Assembly: GCA_021234155.1 (NCBI GenBank)
Contig: JAJEKV010000591.1
Span: 1 to 64,000, forward strand
Reading direction: 5' to 3'
DNA from: Isoetes taiwanensis
Taxonomy: Eukaryota > Streptophyta > Lycopodiopsida > Isoetales > Isoetaceae
Length of the DNA stretch: 64,000 nucleotides
The notes below the pieces were generated by a model that was given only the letters and a program-made list of their open reading frames with translations, was not told the DNA's origin and did not search any database. The position numbers were made by a program, and so were the translations under genes. This document shows positions 22,611 to 35,230 of the stretch, in pieces. Each line of letters begins with the position of its first letter. Position 1 is the stretch's first letter.

Positions 22611-24019
22611 AAGAGCATTGCATACCCTCAAGAGTTCTCATCATAGTCCTTAGCTTCTTTAGCCACTAATTCTTGCAATTGAGCCCCCACACTACTAGGG
22701 ATCACCACCGACAATGGCTCGAGTCTCTACGGCCCAACCATATAGTCTATTGTTTTTAAAGGTTGGTAGCGTGGCGGGTCATTAGGATTGGGTCTCCAAT
22801 TCTTGCTCCGGCAATCCCTATCTTGCATTGCATATGAGGTTCCCTTTCGCAACACAGCTCAAACCAAGGGACAAACACCTCTTCGTAATGTGGGAGATTA
22901 GGGTCCTCTATTGGGTCCTCAAAAAAGCAAAAGCCAACCTTTCAAGGCGCTTATCATGTGGTCCGATTAGCAAGAGCATTCCTTTCTTGACATCTTGGTA
23001 GGGGTCTAATATTTCAACCGGGTTCTTGGGTCTGCAGAAAGGCCCAACGTAATGAGATGCTTCAATGTGCTCATCCACAAACACTCTTTCCGGTTCTTCC
23101 AATGCACTCTGCCTGGCAGGCCAGAAATCTTGAATGACAGCTCTCTGGGGCTGCACGTCCCCAAGCACTCGCAGAAGGTGGACCAAGAGTCAATAACTTC
23201 ATTCATGTATGTGTTGGACCATGACTTATCGCCACTCTAGAAATAGTCACCAAAGGCATCATGTACTTGGCAATAGAAGCTCTTAATGCACCTATATCTT
23301 TCAAGCTCCCATATGGTCAGTAGGACCTTAGGTGACCCTCCGGAATCATAGGTAAACCTTGGGCATCCTCCTTCCACATTCTCGGATTCCCTTTTCAGGA
23401 GCCACTCCCTATGCCCTGGCCTCATCTTGTAGAACATTAGTGGCCATCCATCCTTCAACAAAGTTTAAAATGAAACGACTAATTTGTCCAAAAACGACTT
23501 CAAAAAGGAATCTTTGAAAGATTCCTAAAATCCCCCAAAAGGTCCCTTTTCATGGTATATTTGTGACAAGTGTGACAATTTGAAAATTTTAGGCATCATT
23601 TTTGAGGGGGTGTGAACTTAGCTTCCATTCAAAATTGTTTGACATCCCTTTTTGGCCCCCCCTAGTTTGGTTTGAGAAATAGTAATATTTTCAAAACTAA
23701 ACAAAATAGACATTGAAAAACAGCAAAGCACACTAAAAGTGCCAAAAGGTATTTTATTCAAAGTTTTCAAAATCAAGACAAAACTATGAACAAACCAGTA
23801 AAAATGCAACACATTTTGACATTGCCTCATTGAAGCAAACATTTTCACATGAAAGTATGCCTCATTGAACAAACTTACACTTTGAAGATTTAGTTGGAGT
23901 CAAGACGCCGCTCTTCGCCTTATATACTTGCTCTTATTTGCTCATCGAATCTTGCTATAGACTTATGTATACCGCGATGACAATGCGTGGACATAACGTC
24001 TTCAAAATAAATTTCCGGG

Positions 24020-24441
24020 TGGTATAAATTTATACCACAATAGGTAGTGCCGTATGGATATAACATGCCGTAGAGTTCGCAAGGTATAAATTTATACAAG
24101 AATGGACTTCGAAGGTATAAATTTATATCATAAGAGGACTCGAGCGGTATAAATTTATACCGCCGAGCCTCTCTTGATTCATCGCGAGAGCTCCCACGGT
24201 ATAAATTTATACCGTGAGAGCTCCTTCATTATACCATGAGAGCTCTCTCGTATAAATTTATATGTGACAGACTCTCTGTGTATAAATTTATACCTGCAGA
24301 CAATCTTCGAACAATCAATTTATACACATATATGTGTATATATATATAATAATATATATACATACTTACATATATATATCCGAAGAAAAGAGAACTCTTG
24401 CGGTATAAATCTATATGGAGAAACGGTATAAATTTATACCG
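24020..24441. repeat. Cluster of GGTATAAATTTATACC palindromes
   Basis: Perfect 16-bp palindromes at 24,021-24,036, 24,146-24,161, 24,198-24,213 and 24,425-24,440, with near-perfect copies starting at 24,083, 24,113, 24,249, 24,279 and 24,402 and two half-sites (about 24,228 and 24,313). Several extend outward, for example CACGG...CCGTG at 24,195-24,216. Centre-to-centre gaps are 62, 30, 33, 52, 51, 30, 123 and 23 bp. A lone copy (ggtataaatttatc) lies at 26,566-26,579. The left cluster begins about 560 bp inside the left end and the lone copy ends about 500 bp inside the right end of the nested element, a subterminal position. Confidence 0.9.
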
Positions 24442-24537
24442 AATTGCATATATATATAAAACGTTTATGTATATATGTATATATGTATATATATCTAACA
24501 TATATATGTTCTATGTTTGTCCCTGTCAATCGGCGAC

Positions 24538-24925
24538 CGTTGATCCGATATCCTACGGTCACGTGGCTTTGGGACGATCATGGCGCCCAGATGGCTTGGG
24601 AGTTTGTGTATAGACTATATATGTAAGCCGATCCTACGCTTCAGTGCTGATTCGATCGACAAGCCGGGTCCGAGATCCTACGGCTCACGTTGGTTTGGGA
24701 CACATCCTACGGTGCACATGGCTTGGGAATTATATGTAATCGATCTAATGGCGGTGTTGCTCTTTGATCCCGATCGACGATTCGAGATCCCACTACTGTG
24801 GTTTGGCACATATCCTACGTCCGGATGGCTTTGGGAATTATATGTAATAGATCCTACGGCTCATATTGCTTTTATATGGTGAGATCTTGATCGTTGATCG
24901 AGTCTAAGATCCTAAGGCTCATGTT
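24538..24925. repeat. ~115-bp tandem repeat, 3-4 units
   Basis: Units near 24,538, 24,648, 24,766 and 24,881 each contain 'gatc..gatc', 'atcctacgg', 'tggtttggga/cac', 'atggcttgggaatt' and 'atatgtaat'. The last unit is partial. No conserved reading frame. Confidence 0.75.
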
Positions 24926-24965
24926 GAATGCTCGTCCCTTAAGGAAGGCTTTTAAAAATTTTTAT

Positions 24966-25042
24966 ATTATTGGGGGGATTCGAACCCTAGCCCTCAACCC
25001 CCCAAACCCCCCACTCTAACCACTAGACCAAGCATTAGTTCT
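24966..25042 (-). repeat. tRNA-derived SINE head or pseudo-tRNA
   Basis: On the minus strand TGGTCTAGTGG (A box, plus 25,020-25,030) is followed after about 34 bp by GGTTCGAATCC (B box, plus 24,976-24,986), both near-consensus. The would-be acceptor arms do not pair, and a G-run replaces the anticodon stem, so this is not a functional tRNA. Confidence 0.65.
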
Positions 25043-25059
25043 ATGAATAATTTATGTTT

Positions 25060-25760
25060 CAAATATACTTAAGGGTAATGTTCTAATTAAGATAAAATAG
25101 AATGTAACATTCTAGATAGTTGAGGAATGGGAATCTTCGGAAATGTAAGGGAATAGGGAAATACTTCCAGAAAGTTCTAGGATGTTTTGAAAGTTTCAAA
25201 ATGTTCCAGAAAGTTCTAGAAATTTCTAGAATGTAAGGGAATCGAGGAGAATTAAAGGGAATATAAGGAAATCTCATAAATTGTAAGAGAATGTAGGAAA
25301 ATATTTACAAGTCCTGACTAATCAGCTTAAAATCTAGTTGAATCTAAGGGGATCTTCATAATCTAAGGGAATCTAAGAAAATCTTGATGAAATCTTAGAG
25401 TTTTTTTTTTTAAGATTTTGCAAAGAGCCACAATAGAATGTTCTAAAATGTTTCATAATAAAGGTATACAATATACATGTTGAAAAAAAAATGTTCTAGA
25501 TGCTCAGGGCAAGCCGCCCATACCAAAAAAATAGAAAGTGTTTTAGAAAAATTTACCTGAGATCCAAAATAGATTATTTTGGAAGGTTCTAAATGCTCAT
25601 GGGTAAGCACCTTAATCAAAATAGAAAATTCTAAGAGAATCTAGGGGAATCTTCATGAATGCTAAATATAGTACATAGAATGTTGAAGAATATGAACAAA
25701 TCACAAGAGAATCTCAAGAGAATCGTTGGTTACCTAGAGTACTTAGGGCCTTGCAATCAG
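25060..25760. repeat. Low-complexity 'ttctaga / ctaagggaatc' region
   Basis: Short degenerate motifs (gttctaga, aagggaatc, aatcttc, tctaaggg) recur many times without a fixed period. No ORF of interest. Confidence 0.55.
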
Positions 25761-25810
25761 AAGAACATGCTAAAACTGGAACAAATATGCCGTAGGGCGA
25801 TTAAATTTTT

Positions 25811-25941
<131 letters not shown>

Positions 25942-28900
25942 GAAGGTAAAGTATATATCGTGTAAAATCTTTTGGAGTCTTTCTTACTTGCCAAAGGGTT
26001 TGGCAACTGAAAACTACTAAAGTAACACACATAAGGGATAATTTTACACACTTTTCTTAGTTTTTTAGTCTAAAAGTTCTAAAATGGTTCTAAAATTTCT
26101 GAGCTTGTAATGCAAATGGTAGAGCATAAAGTAGTGAATCATGTTGTTATTTCTACTTTTTTTCTACATACATGCTTAACTTCACTTTAGGCAACTAAAA
26201 AAATTGCTACTAAAGGCAAAGAACTCCAAAATATTATGGTGACACAGTGTTTAACTAAAAAGAAACCACGTGAAGTTTATCCAGAGGGAGCCAGGAGTAG
26301 CAACCCCTCTAAGTTTACCTATTTATTTACAAAATATTTAGGAAAGGGTAAGGCGACGAATACTTCCATCGCCCGAGAAATGTGCATGGTGCCCACCGCT
26401 ACAGATGACGAATTGTGATGAATATGCTCAACATTGCTAAGGAGATTGACTATCTCCCCGAGCATCACCATGTTGTAGATTGGTATGTGCGATTCAACAT
26501 CTCCTCGAGAATAAAAAGGAGGGCATGTAATCACATGGCTTCATTACTTCAACTTTTGTATTCCCGGTATAAATTTATCTTGCATCATCAACTAAAACTT
26601 CAGACTTAACTACAAAATATCATGGATGTATTGGTAATTGTAATACTATGTGATGAAACAATGGTTTATCATTCAAGAAGTTTGTTCAAAGCCTCCCAAT
26701 GTGTTTTAAGGTCCATTAGGATGTTCACCAAAATGGTTGTGAAATAACAAATTTCCTGTCTTCTAAAACAACTAATATAAAATTTTCGTGGACAAGGTAC
26801 AAAAGCATCTAATTTCTTCATGAATAATTTGCCCCATAGTAAATCTTTGAATTTCATTGTAGTTCTTTCCCCCCCTCTACAATGGGATTTTTTGTGTGTG
26901 TGTTTTTCCTTAATACTAAGTCTTCTTTAAAATGTGCATTTTTCACGCGGCGCTTTTATAAATCTTTGGACTAAAGGTAATAAAAAGGCCTTTTTAGAGG
27001 GATTTCAGAATTTTATAAATTTTCAGAAGGAATCTTTCAAACGCACTTCTTAAATAAGTGCGTTTCATTTTAAACCTTGTTCTTCATGCAAAACTTGAAG
27101 AGTAGAGGTTCCAAGTGACCACATAAGCGGTCCTTCTTATGGGATAAAACCTTTCACAATTCCTTCCAATCGGGAACCTCCGTCACAAGGTAAGGAGAAG
27201 GAGCCTTTGAACTACACTTTGGTGAAGAGTTGCATAAGCTCCGAATAGTCAATGCATCTGATCTTCTCATTAGAGTAGAGTAGTTTCCAAATAGGGCATC
27301 TATGTCACCGTGGGGTGTGTCCAACCATCATGAATCCCAAATTGCACTTGATCAAAGACACCTAACCAAACCAAGTATGACAAGTAAGAGAAAAGATATC
27401 TATTCTTATTCTGACCTGAGCAATTATCTAGCTGCAAGTAAAGCCTCCTAGGCAACTTGTTCGCTACCATGGGGCCTTTGATAGGAGGCATAAAATCATT
27501 TCTACTGCCATTCATCATTTTTGTCCTAAGGTTATCTGTGTTTAAAATTGCTGCACCCCTACCGCTTTTGAGGGGCGATCTGTATCTCTCAAATGGCCCC
27601 AATTATCCTCAGATCTATTCTCCAGTGTCTTCAGGGTATGATTCAAGGATCCCACATGAAAATTAGAATCATCAGGCCAGAGGTCCAGTGAGAAGTGGCC
27701 CAAGGCACCTATACCATGGCCGTGCATGAGAGCACCTGTAACACTGACCTTCAGTCGTTCACCCCTCCATACAGACTTTGCTAGCTTCTCTAGACGAGGG
27801 ACCATGGTCTTATTCTGATCCATCTTATCATGTATAATGGTTAAAGCGTGCTCAGGAGATCTATGAGACAAAGCTCTCCAGACCAAGAAGGCTCCCCGCA
27901 TGAAATCTGGGCCGCCATATGTGATTTTCTCTCCATTGCAAGTACCCTTCTTTCATTTGGATCTCTCGGTCTTAGCAAGCTTTTCCTTTATGACAATACA
28001 GTGTTACACTTAGAAAAATGCTATTCTCTTAGCTATTGCCACCTCTCGAATGATTCTCTTTCCAAGCGTATTTAAAGGATTTTAAGGAGAAATATGCTTG
28101 CCCTGTCATCTCTCAGAACGGTAATATACCTACTTTTGGTGTATATCCTTCTTAGTCAAGACTGAAGGTAGCCTCTTAACATTTTGTCTCGCTACCCTCG
28201 CCGAATTTTCGAAAGTGGTGTGGCATCGTCTCTCGTTTTCATCTATGAACATAGATAGCATTAACATTGCCACCAAAGTATGAGACCTTGGCTTAGACCT
28301 GATATTTCCGTAAGCTTTCGCAATTCTGCGGGCCGTCATTGAAGAGCTTCTTCCACTTGTAAAAAGTGGAAATGGGTATGCCATAGGCTTTATGCCATGC
28401 TTTCACGCACACCTGCTTTGTTATTCAACATCAAATTGCGAACTACACCATTTTCGTGAGCAAAGATCTAGCATGTTATATGCAAAGGTTGTGCGCCTCC
28501 GAGGACTTCATGTTCCAAAGAAAAGGTTCTCATGCAAGCTATCTCCGGGATGTAAAATTTGCACAAGATCGTTTCATGCCAGAAAGTGATGACCCAAGTC
28601 TAGAATAGCCTCAAAGACTAGTTTTTCTTTCACATTTAGTCTCAGGCCGGACGGTCCCGGGTCTCCGATTGACCATGCCGTAAGGTCTCTTTTGGTGATG
28701 CCAATTTCGGTCTAATAGAGTAAGGTTCATTCTCCACATCCTTCTCCCTTCACCGCAACCATTTAGAGTAGAAACGGAATGTTATCAACGAAAGCAAGGC
28801 TATGGGCCATCCGACAAGGTCATGCATTTGGGGCATTTCTCGCACAGGCTTGGCAACAAGATAGAGATCTTTTTTTCGTGCATTGGAAATATGCTCATGA

Positions 28901-29453
28901 TAGTAGCAGCTTATCGAGCCTTCCCCTAACTTCACGTCCGACATAAAGATGGTTTGGATCGGCAAAAACGATAACACCATGGGCATAAGCCATGTGGCAG
29001 CATTCATGCATGAGTGTGCATGCCTTCTCAACTAACTCATCTCTAGAAAGCCCTTGCACATGATTCGCCTCTACACTGGCTAACCCCTCATTGCCTCCTC
29101 GTCCCGCCAGCTTTATGCTTTTTATCCGACACGGTGGTGGGTGCAAGCTTCCTCCTCTCTAACAAGTGGAGCAAAGAATGTCCTTCTTGTACCACAACAC
29201 AAAAGTCCCCACAACTTCACCCATTTTTTCTATTTCCATTTCGTGAATTGGTAGCGGCAATTGTCCATCCAAAACATTCACAATTGAAACAACAACCATA
29301 CCCTCCCGACACCGAATTGTGATGGGCGCCGAAATTGTGGACTCTTTCCTCTCGCCACCTTTTTCCCCAAAGAGATATAGCGGAATTACATCCGCCATCC
29401 CGCAAAGAAGAGGTCGTGGAATATCGCGCCGCGATCCTCGTAGGCAAAAGCAT

Positions 29454-31200
29454 CGTGGATCATAAAGTACTACGTAAAAATAACAACCGAGAAATTAAAA
29501 AATGTTCGTGACTTTCGCCACCGCGATCTTATCGAAAGCATGGGTAAGAACGCGATCGCTTTTTTGCAATCATTCAAACTAGCTGTTTCAATAAGAACTC
29601 ATGCAAATCACATTTGAGGTTAACAAGTGGTTTCAACTCATAGTTATCGATACCGGGAGTTCTTTGGTAAATAGCAAGTGTAGATGGTTGAAGGTATCGC
29701 GAGCGAAGCGATCTCGTCGAGCACAAAAGTTAAACGATTGACTTACGAGGACTAAAAGCATTACTCATAATTACGTAATATGGTGGCGCGCTAACGCCTA
29801 CTTGAAGCCAAAGACCCGCCGGTTGCAAAGGTCATAAAAAAGTTGTTTTGTATCATCCTCATGGAGAAAGAAAGCATATACTTGAAACACGTTTACATTG
29901 TATAATAAACACACCAAAATGCACATGTTTCCTTACAACATCTATTTTTACATAGTTGCACCAAAGTAGCAGGAGGTATCTTATCAATCCATGCAATACA
30001 TATTGATGTTAGTGTAGAGACTCGTCGGTTGTAGTTATAATTGAAATTCAATGCAGCATAAACTTTGAGTTCACTTCACTGAGTGATATGCATCAGAATA
30101 TGCCTTTTACCTCGCCCGAAACCCTGAATTCGATGCAGTTGAAGAATTCCAAATGTGCAAAGTATGAGTGCAAGCGGATTATGAGCCCTCGTACGCTTCT
30201 TCAATGGATGCGGATTCTCGCAAAGAAATCCTTGCCCGAACTTGGCCCAAATTTTAGGCGCAGCTCGGCGCCTCAAGATCTTGCAAAACAATCAAATTTG
30301 AATTGGCTTTTCCCGCTTTCACTTGAAATGTTTGTTATGGAATTCAAATTTTGCAGTCCATCGTCCGTCCAGAATCCAAATTGCCTTTTGGAGCATTTAC
30401 CGTGATAGTCCGGTCATGTACCTTTAATGAATTGCCATTATGGCGTAAAGTTGAACGCGGACGCCCAAGTCGATAAACACCTTTTGTACGGATTACTTGC
30501 TTTTTGGGGCGGGCGTATTCAAGACGGACGCGATTTATGGTCGATAATAATTACGCCGCCGCCGGTAATTAATACCTGCTTGGGTGCAATTAGTGCCAAG
30601 ACGCGCGACGCCATTATGCTGTGCACGCATTTTTCAAGCACCATTATGATGGGCGGGCATTTAAATTCGCGTCAGTTTCTATAAATTGAAACTCGAACCC
30701 CTCAAAACAAATTTCAAGATCACATTTCTTCAGCCCGGGTATTCGACCTCGAGCTTCGAGCCTTCTCGAAAAAGATCGAATTTCGTGATTCAGACACACC
30801 CATGGCACCAGGGATCCCGTGAGAAGGTAATTTCTGGCACCAAAGGACTCCCTCGGAGAAGGTAATTTCTAACATTTCAAAGCCGAAGAAGATCGGGCGC
30901 CGCGATCTTGCCTACTAGGTTTTCTATTGTTTTCATAAGTGGTGCTCAAGAAGATCAGCGTCACGTCTTGCCGAAAGTATAGATTTTCATGTATGTTCAT
31001 GAGTAGTAGTGTAGTAGGTCACTAGGATCGCGACCGCGATGTTCGTGGAGCAAGCTGGAATTGTTTTCTTTGTCGCTTAGTCATCAGCGATAGTGTGGAG
31101 TGATAGTGTGGAGTGCTATTTTAGTTGCTTGAAGGATCGTCGGTCGCTTCTCTTCAAAGATTTTATACATTTTCGTATTAACAACATTTTGCACCTATCG
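29454..31200. promoter_or_regulatory. Divergent intergenic region of copy A, with CG-rich palindromes
   Basis: Lies between the reverse gene and the forward genes. Contains ATCGCGCCGCGAT (29,423-29,435, just inside the reverse frame), GCGATCGC (29,552-29,559), AAGATCG..CGATCTT (30,889-30,909) and ATCGCGACCGCGAT (31,027-31,040). These resemble one another (arms ATCGCG/CGCGAT). An 86-codon ORF at 30,427-30,684 has no recognisable family. The idea that these are regulatory sites rests only on position and symmetry. Confidence 0.35.
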
Positions 31201-31249
31201 TGCTCTCACCACTGCTTTTGTTTACAAAGACTTGCTCGTTTTGAGGACC

Positions 31250-33103
31250 GGATGTCGAACCCATCCAGATTATAACCCCTTCCAATGAAAGGAAATGGTG
31301 TATTGAGATTGCACAAGCCATACCGCAAGACATTAAAGGTGATCGCAGAAAGGACTCGCGGCTCGTTCCTCGGACCGGAAAGAAACCCGAGGACGTTGAG
31401 CAAGTTGGCATAGTGGTAGCAATGTGGGAAGGCACAAAGAACAATGTGCAAGATGCTATCATATGCAAAAGATTGAGGACACACAAGCATTGCAATTGAA
31501 GTACATTTTGAAATGGCGCAATTATGATCCGGCCTTGATGACAAACAAAGAAAATGAACAAGCCACCACTGTGGAAAAACGCCCCACATATCAGCTAAGG
31601 GTTATGGCTGGTTGTTGCCATCCTATGAATCTCTATCTTTGTCGTGAATAAAGGGAAACAGAGACATATTGGTAGGGTTCTCAAGATGCGTAAATGGTTT
31701 GTCTACAGACAAGAAGCCTCCAAGCCGTGCTTTGAAAGCAGTTCGACGAAAATGCCCTCCGTGATGGACACCAATTGGCTAAGAGCCGTGGCCAAGAAAA
31801 AAAGAGTGTGAAACCTATTGCTACTTTGGGAGAGACGCCAGCACCAAAAAGGTTGTTGAAGAACCAGAATCCACGATAAACCCCTCCCGGTATTATTAAC
31901 CCTACTCTTCCTCTTGCTTTGAAGGCGCCGATAGCACTATATCTGGTGGATTTATTCCAAAAAAACTCCCTCCTTTCAAAATTAACCTTAGAAATCTCAC
32001 ACCTGCTGACGATAGCCCGCAGCCCAGCAGCTCTCAAACCCCTCCCCTCCTCTAAACTAGCATTGACATGGCCCCACGCACCGCCATTCCAAATGAAGTT
32101 GAAGTTCAATCCGGAAGAGGAACGCTAAGATGGCAGAGCAAACCACTTTAAGCTTGAACAGTTCAAAGGTTTTACCCCTTAGGGGTTAATTGGTTTACAA
32201 AGATTTCTATTTTGATTGTGAACCTGCACCAACAAACTTGACACACGTACGCGGTCAAATGACCATGTTCAAACTCGTTAAAAGCTTCAAGACATACCCG
32301 GATGAGGTCCTCACACCGCCGACGCCAGGCCGCTTTTGACCCTATTACCGTGTAACGATTTCATTATCTTTTGGACACTCGTTATGTAGATTTGACTTGA
32401 TGGTTGTCTATCTTTCAGGAGGAGGGTGACATGGAGCAATCCAGAAGATTTGAAGGGCAAGAAATTTTATATTATTTCTGGCAACCACAGTATTTGCGCG
32501 GCAAAACTCCTTTGTTCTACCGTCGGGCCGCTTGGAGCAAAGAACTAGAATTTGCCAAAGTATATGCTAGAAGAAGATCGAGGGTGCTCAACGGAAATCT
32601 TACAGACAAGGAATATATAGAGTTGAGTATTCAATGCAACGAAGTAATTGCAAACACCGTGTACAGAGAGCCACTGATTGAAAAACTGCAACAACTTCAC
32701 ATCAAGACAAGGTTTATGGCTGTCCTCCACAAGGACCTATAGGGACAGCTACAACTTCAACTTGAAGGTATTTATTTATTTTCTACTCCGCCAACATCGC
32801 TGCAGCGATCTTGATGACCTTTGCTTCAAGCAGGATTTCCATGAAATTGCAACGACCACCTTGAAAGTGCAGGAGCTTAAGGATGAAAAACAATTCATTT
32901 TATGGATGAGAAGGTTTTAAGAAGTTAATGGAAGTTGTCGGCCTGTGGGTGAGTCGTGAACTCGCTGATGACCATGGTGAGTTTCCGGGACAAGCCATCA
33001 AAGATTTCTTTAACAAGACCTGGCTCCCTGGATGCTACGAGGTATGTCGAATGCGAGAGGTGTCACAAATGCTCGATGAGATTATAGAAGGCAAGACGAT
33101 TTA
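31250..33103 (+). pseudogene. Copy A forward gene 1: ParB-like region
   Basis: A Pro/Ser-rich segment (about 31,920-32,100) precedes an exon starting after an acceptor 'ctatctttcag' (about 32,419). That exon reads WQPQYLRGKTPLFYRRAAWS.. and then NLTDKEYIELSIQCNEVIAN, ending ..LIEKLQQLH (about 32,700). It aligns by eye with copy B's CGLTDEEAKIVANTHNADNE..VDKIRFMH. A short GTATTT..GCAG intron (about 32,767-32,812) and a second block follow (DLDDLCFKQDFHEIATTTLK, then ELADDHGEFPGQAIKDFFNK to EVSQMLDEIIEGK). The glycine-histidine motif visible in copy B is not clear here. Frameshifts are present. Function is inferred only through copy B. Confidence 0.45.
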
Positions 33104-33179
33104 AAGGTGCGCCAAAGTTATAGCGGGAGATTTGATTGCAAACAACGGGCAACCGACATCGTGAACCCCTCACTTTTAT

Positions 33180-35230
33180 GAGGCGAAAATTTTATCTTAT
33201 GCCACAAATTTGCCGGCAAGGATTTCGATAGCTGGGAGGAATTGCTTCAGGCTTTTCCTGATCTGAATGAACAGAGAATACTGGATATATCAGATACCGA
33301 TACAGAGTACGTGAAGGCTAACTATAACAAGGATCATACACAAGGTAACCTACCTGTAGCCTTTCTGGAGCCAATCAGAATATTCTAAAGCCGTAAGAGG
33401 CTAGAAAAAAAGAAAGGAAAAAGAAAAATATTGTCATAGCAAAGGATTTAAGGATGGCATCCCTACTTCCTCCCAAGTGTCAGAGAATGCGACATTGATA
33501 TTCATTGACATCCGAGGGATAAACAAGGTATGGGATTGCAAGAAATACACAGATCTATTTACAAGGATAGCTACCATGACGAATGCCAAAATTTATCACT
33601 TGGTTATTATCATGCGCCAAAGGAATTTGCCCAATTGCTTGTACAATAAGCAAATTCAGCATGGCTACCTATCTTTAGGTTCTTATGAAGAAATGGGATG
33701 GGAGAGCAAACGGAAGGGTGAAAGAACATCAGTACTTTATTAGTCATATGTGCATTATCGGGAGTGATGTTCGGGTAGCACTCAGGCAACCAAAATGGAG
33801 CTTATATCTCCACACGCTAAGGCTCTAAGTCAACACCATTGCCTCCAATGCCGCCAATGTAATGAAGATGCCGATGAGAAGATAAAAAGAAATTTCCAGA
33901 CTTTTACGTGCAAACCAAGATTCAAATGGGCGGCAATGGAAGGAGATCTTGTATTGAAATGTCATTTGAAAACCCTCGTGATGCCTACCATATTGTTGAA
34001 CAGCTGGTGCCAACCGATGGTTACGCTCGATTTCTTTTCGGCCGGGACATTTTTCGTGGTTGCTCTTTATGAAGGCAAAAAGAGTGGCCTTCGAAAGTTC
34101 AGGGTAAAGTGTGCCGTTTCTCGAGGGCGTTCTTGGAAACGCTTTGAGAAAATGGCCAATCAAAGTACGGGGTTTGAAGAAGAAGAGAAAGCAGAGAATG
34201 TTGAGCCGATCCATTTCCGCCCAACATCAAGATTCACCCAAAACACGATCTATCAAACCCGATTCCATTTTTGGAGAACCTCGATGCTAAGTCCTAATAA
34301 GAGAGAATGGCGTAAACAAAGCGCTTTGCTTGAAGAGACCGAAAAAAGGTATAGAAGCCCCGAGCCCACTTTTCAAAAATTGAGTGCACTTAATGAGAAG
34401 TTTGATGGGTACATGCCTTTCTTGACAAAGCAACATAAGTTTCAATACGTGGGTGTAGAACACATGGAAACAGACCACGGAAAAGACATGGAAGCAGACC
34501 AACAAAGACATGGAAACCGACGAAGATGAGGTTCCTCGACACAAGAGCATCGTGTACACTAAGAAGCAAAAGCTCTCTCATCCACGCAGATTGCTAATGA
34601 ATCGAGAAGGAACTTATAGGCGGGCAAAGTAAAGGACAATGAAAAATGGGAGCCTCGATTCACATCTCAGCAAAGCGATCATAAACGCCATGGGTGTTCA
34701 GATTCCCAGAGGTCATGTGTTATTCAGAGATGGACACAACACAAGCTATGGAATTGGATAGAGAGCATGTCAACCGCGATGGCCAATGAAATGGGTGTGA
34801 TAACGATCAAGTATCTGAAACACAATCGTAATAATGAATGTTGTATATTACTTCCTTCAATGGAAATTTTGGTTTCAGGAATATGTATTACCATATCTTT
34901 TTTGTCTTTAACCATAGCTTTTACCATATGTTTAATGCTAAAAATAATCGCTAACCATGATCCTCTCAGAGCAATTATATGGCTTTAAATAATTGAATTT
35001 TTTGTGATATGCTTGTCCTCGGTGCACCTTTATTTTAACACAATGCTCTCATATGGTCTTAATAAAAGGATCATTATTTTGTCTCCTTTCAGTTATAAAC
35101 ATCGCTGCTCCGATTCTTATGATAAGTTTGTGCATTCCCTCCTACTACCTTCTACTGGCGATGGACCTTTGCATGAGTCGTAAAAATTATATTTCCGCGT
35201 AACACCGGAATCATTTGAAGAATTTGCAAA
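33180..35230 (+). pseudogene. Copy A forward gene 2: methylase-like region, motif lost
   Basis: Starts with FAGKDFDSWEELLQAFPDLN (about 33,210). The counterpart of the methylase motif is ATLIFIDIRGINKVWD (about 33,489-33,536), where copy B has FTLVIADLPYGFKSEG. The catalytic-type Pro-Tyr pair is replaced, so catalysis is unlikely. The frame continues KKYTDLFTRIATMTNAKIYH and, after a shift, a 244-codon ORF opens with an ATG at 33,795 and ends at 34,527-34,529. It is rich in Lys/Glu and ends EHMETDHGKDMEADQQRHG. Further scraps (LHES.., about 35,090-35,200) follow. Homology to copy B is by order and local similarity. Confidence 0.4.

Noticed and set aside
24020-24441. CRISPR-like array
   Set aside because: Repeats are palindromes with irregular, repetitive spacers of 7-107 bp in a eukaryotic transposon setting, with no cas genes or leader.
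24966-25042. Functional tRNA gene
   Set aside because: A and B boxes are good, but acceptor and anticodon stems cannot be formed.
30427-30684. 86-codon ORF in the copy A divergent region
   Set aside because: No recognisable family and no counterpart in the equivalent region of copy B; likely chance.
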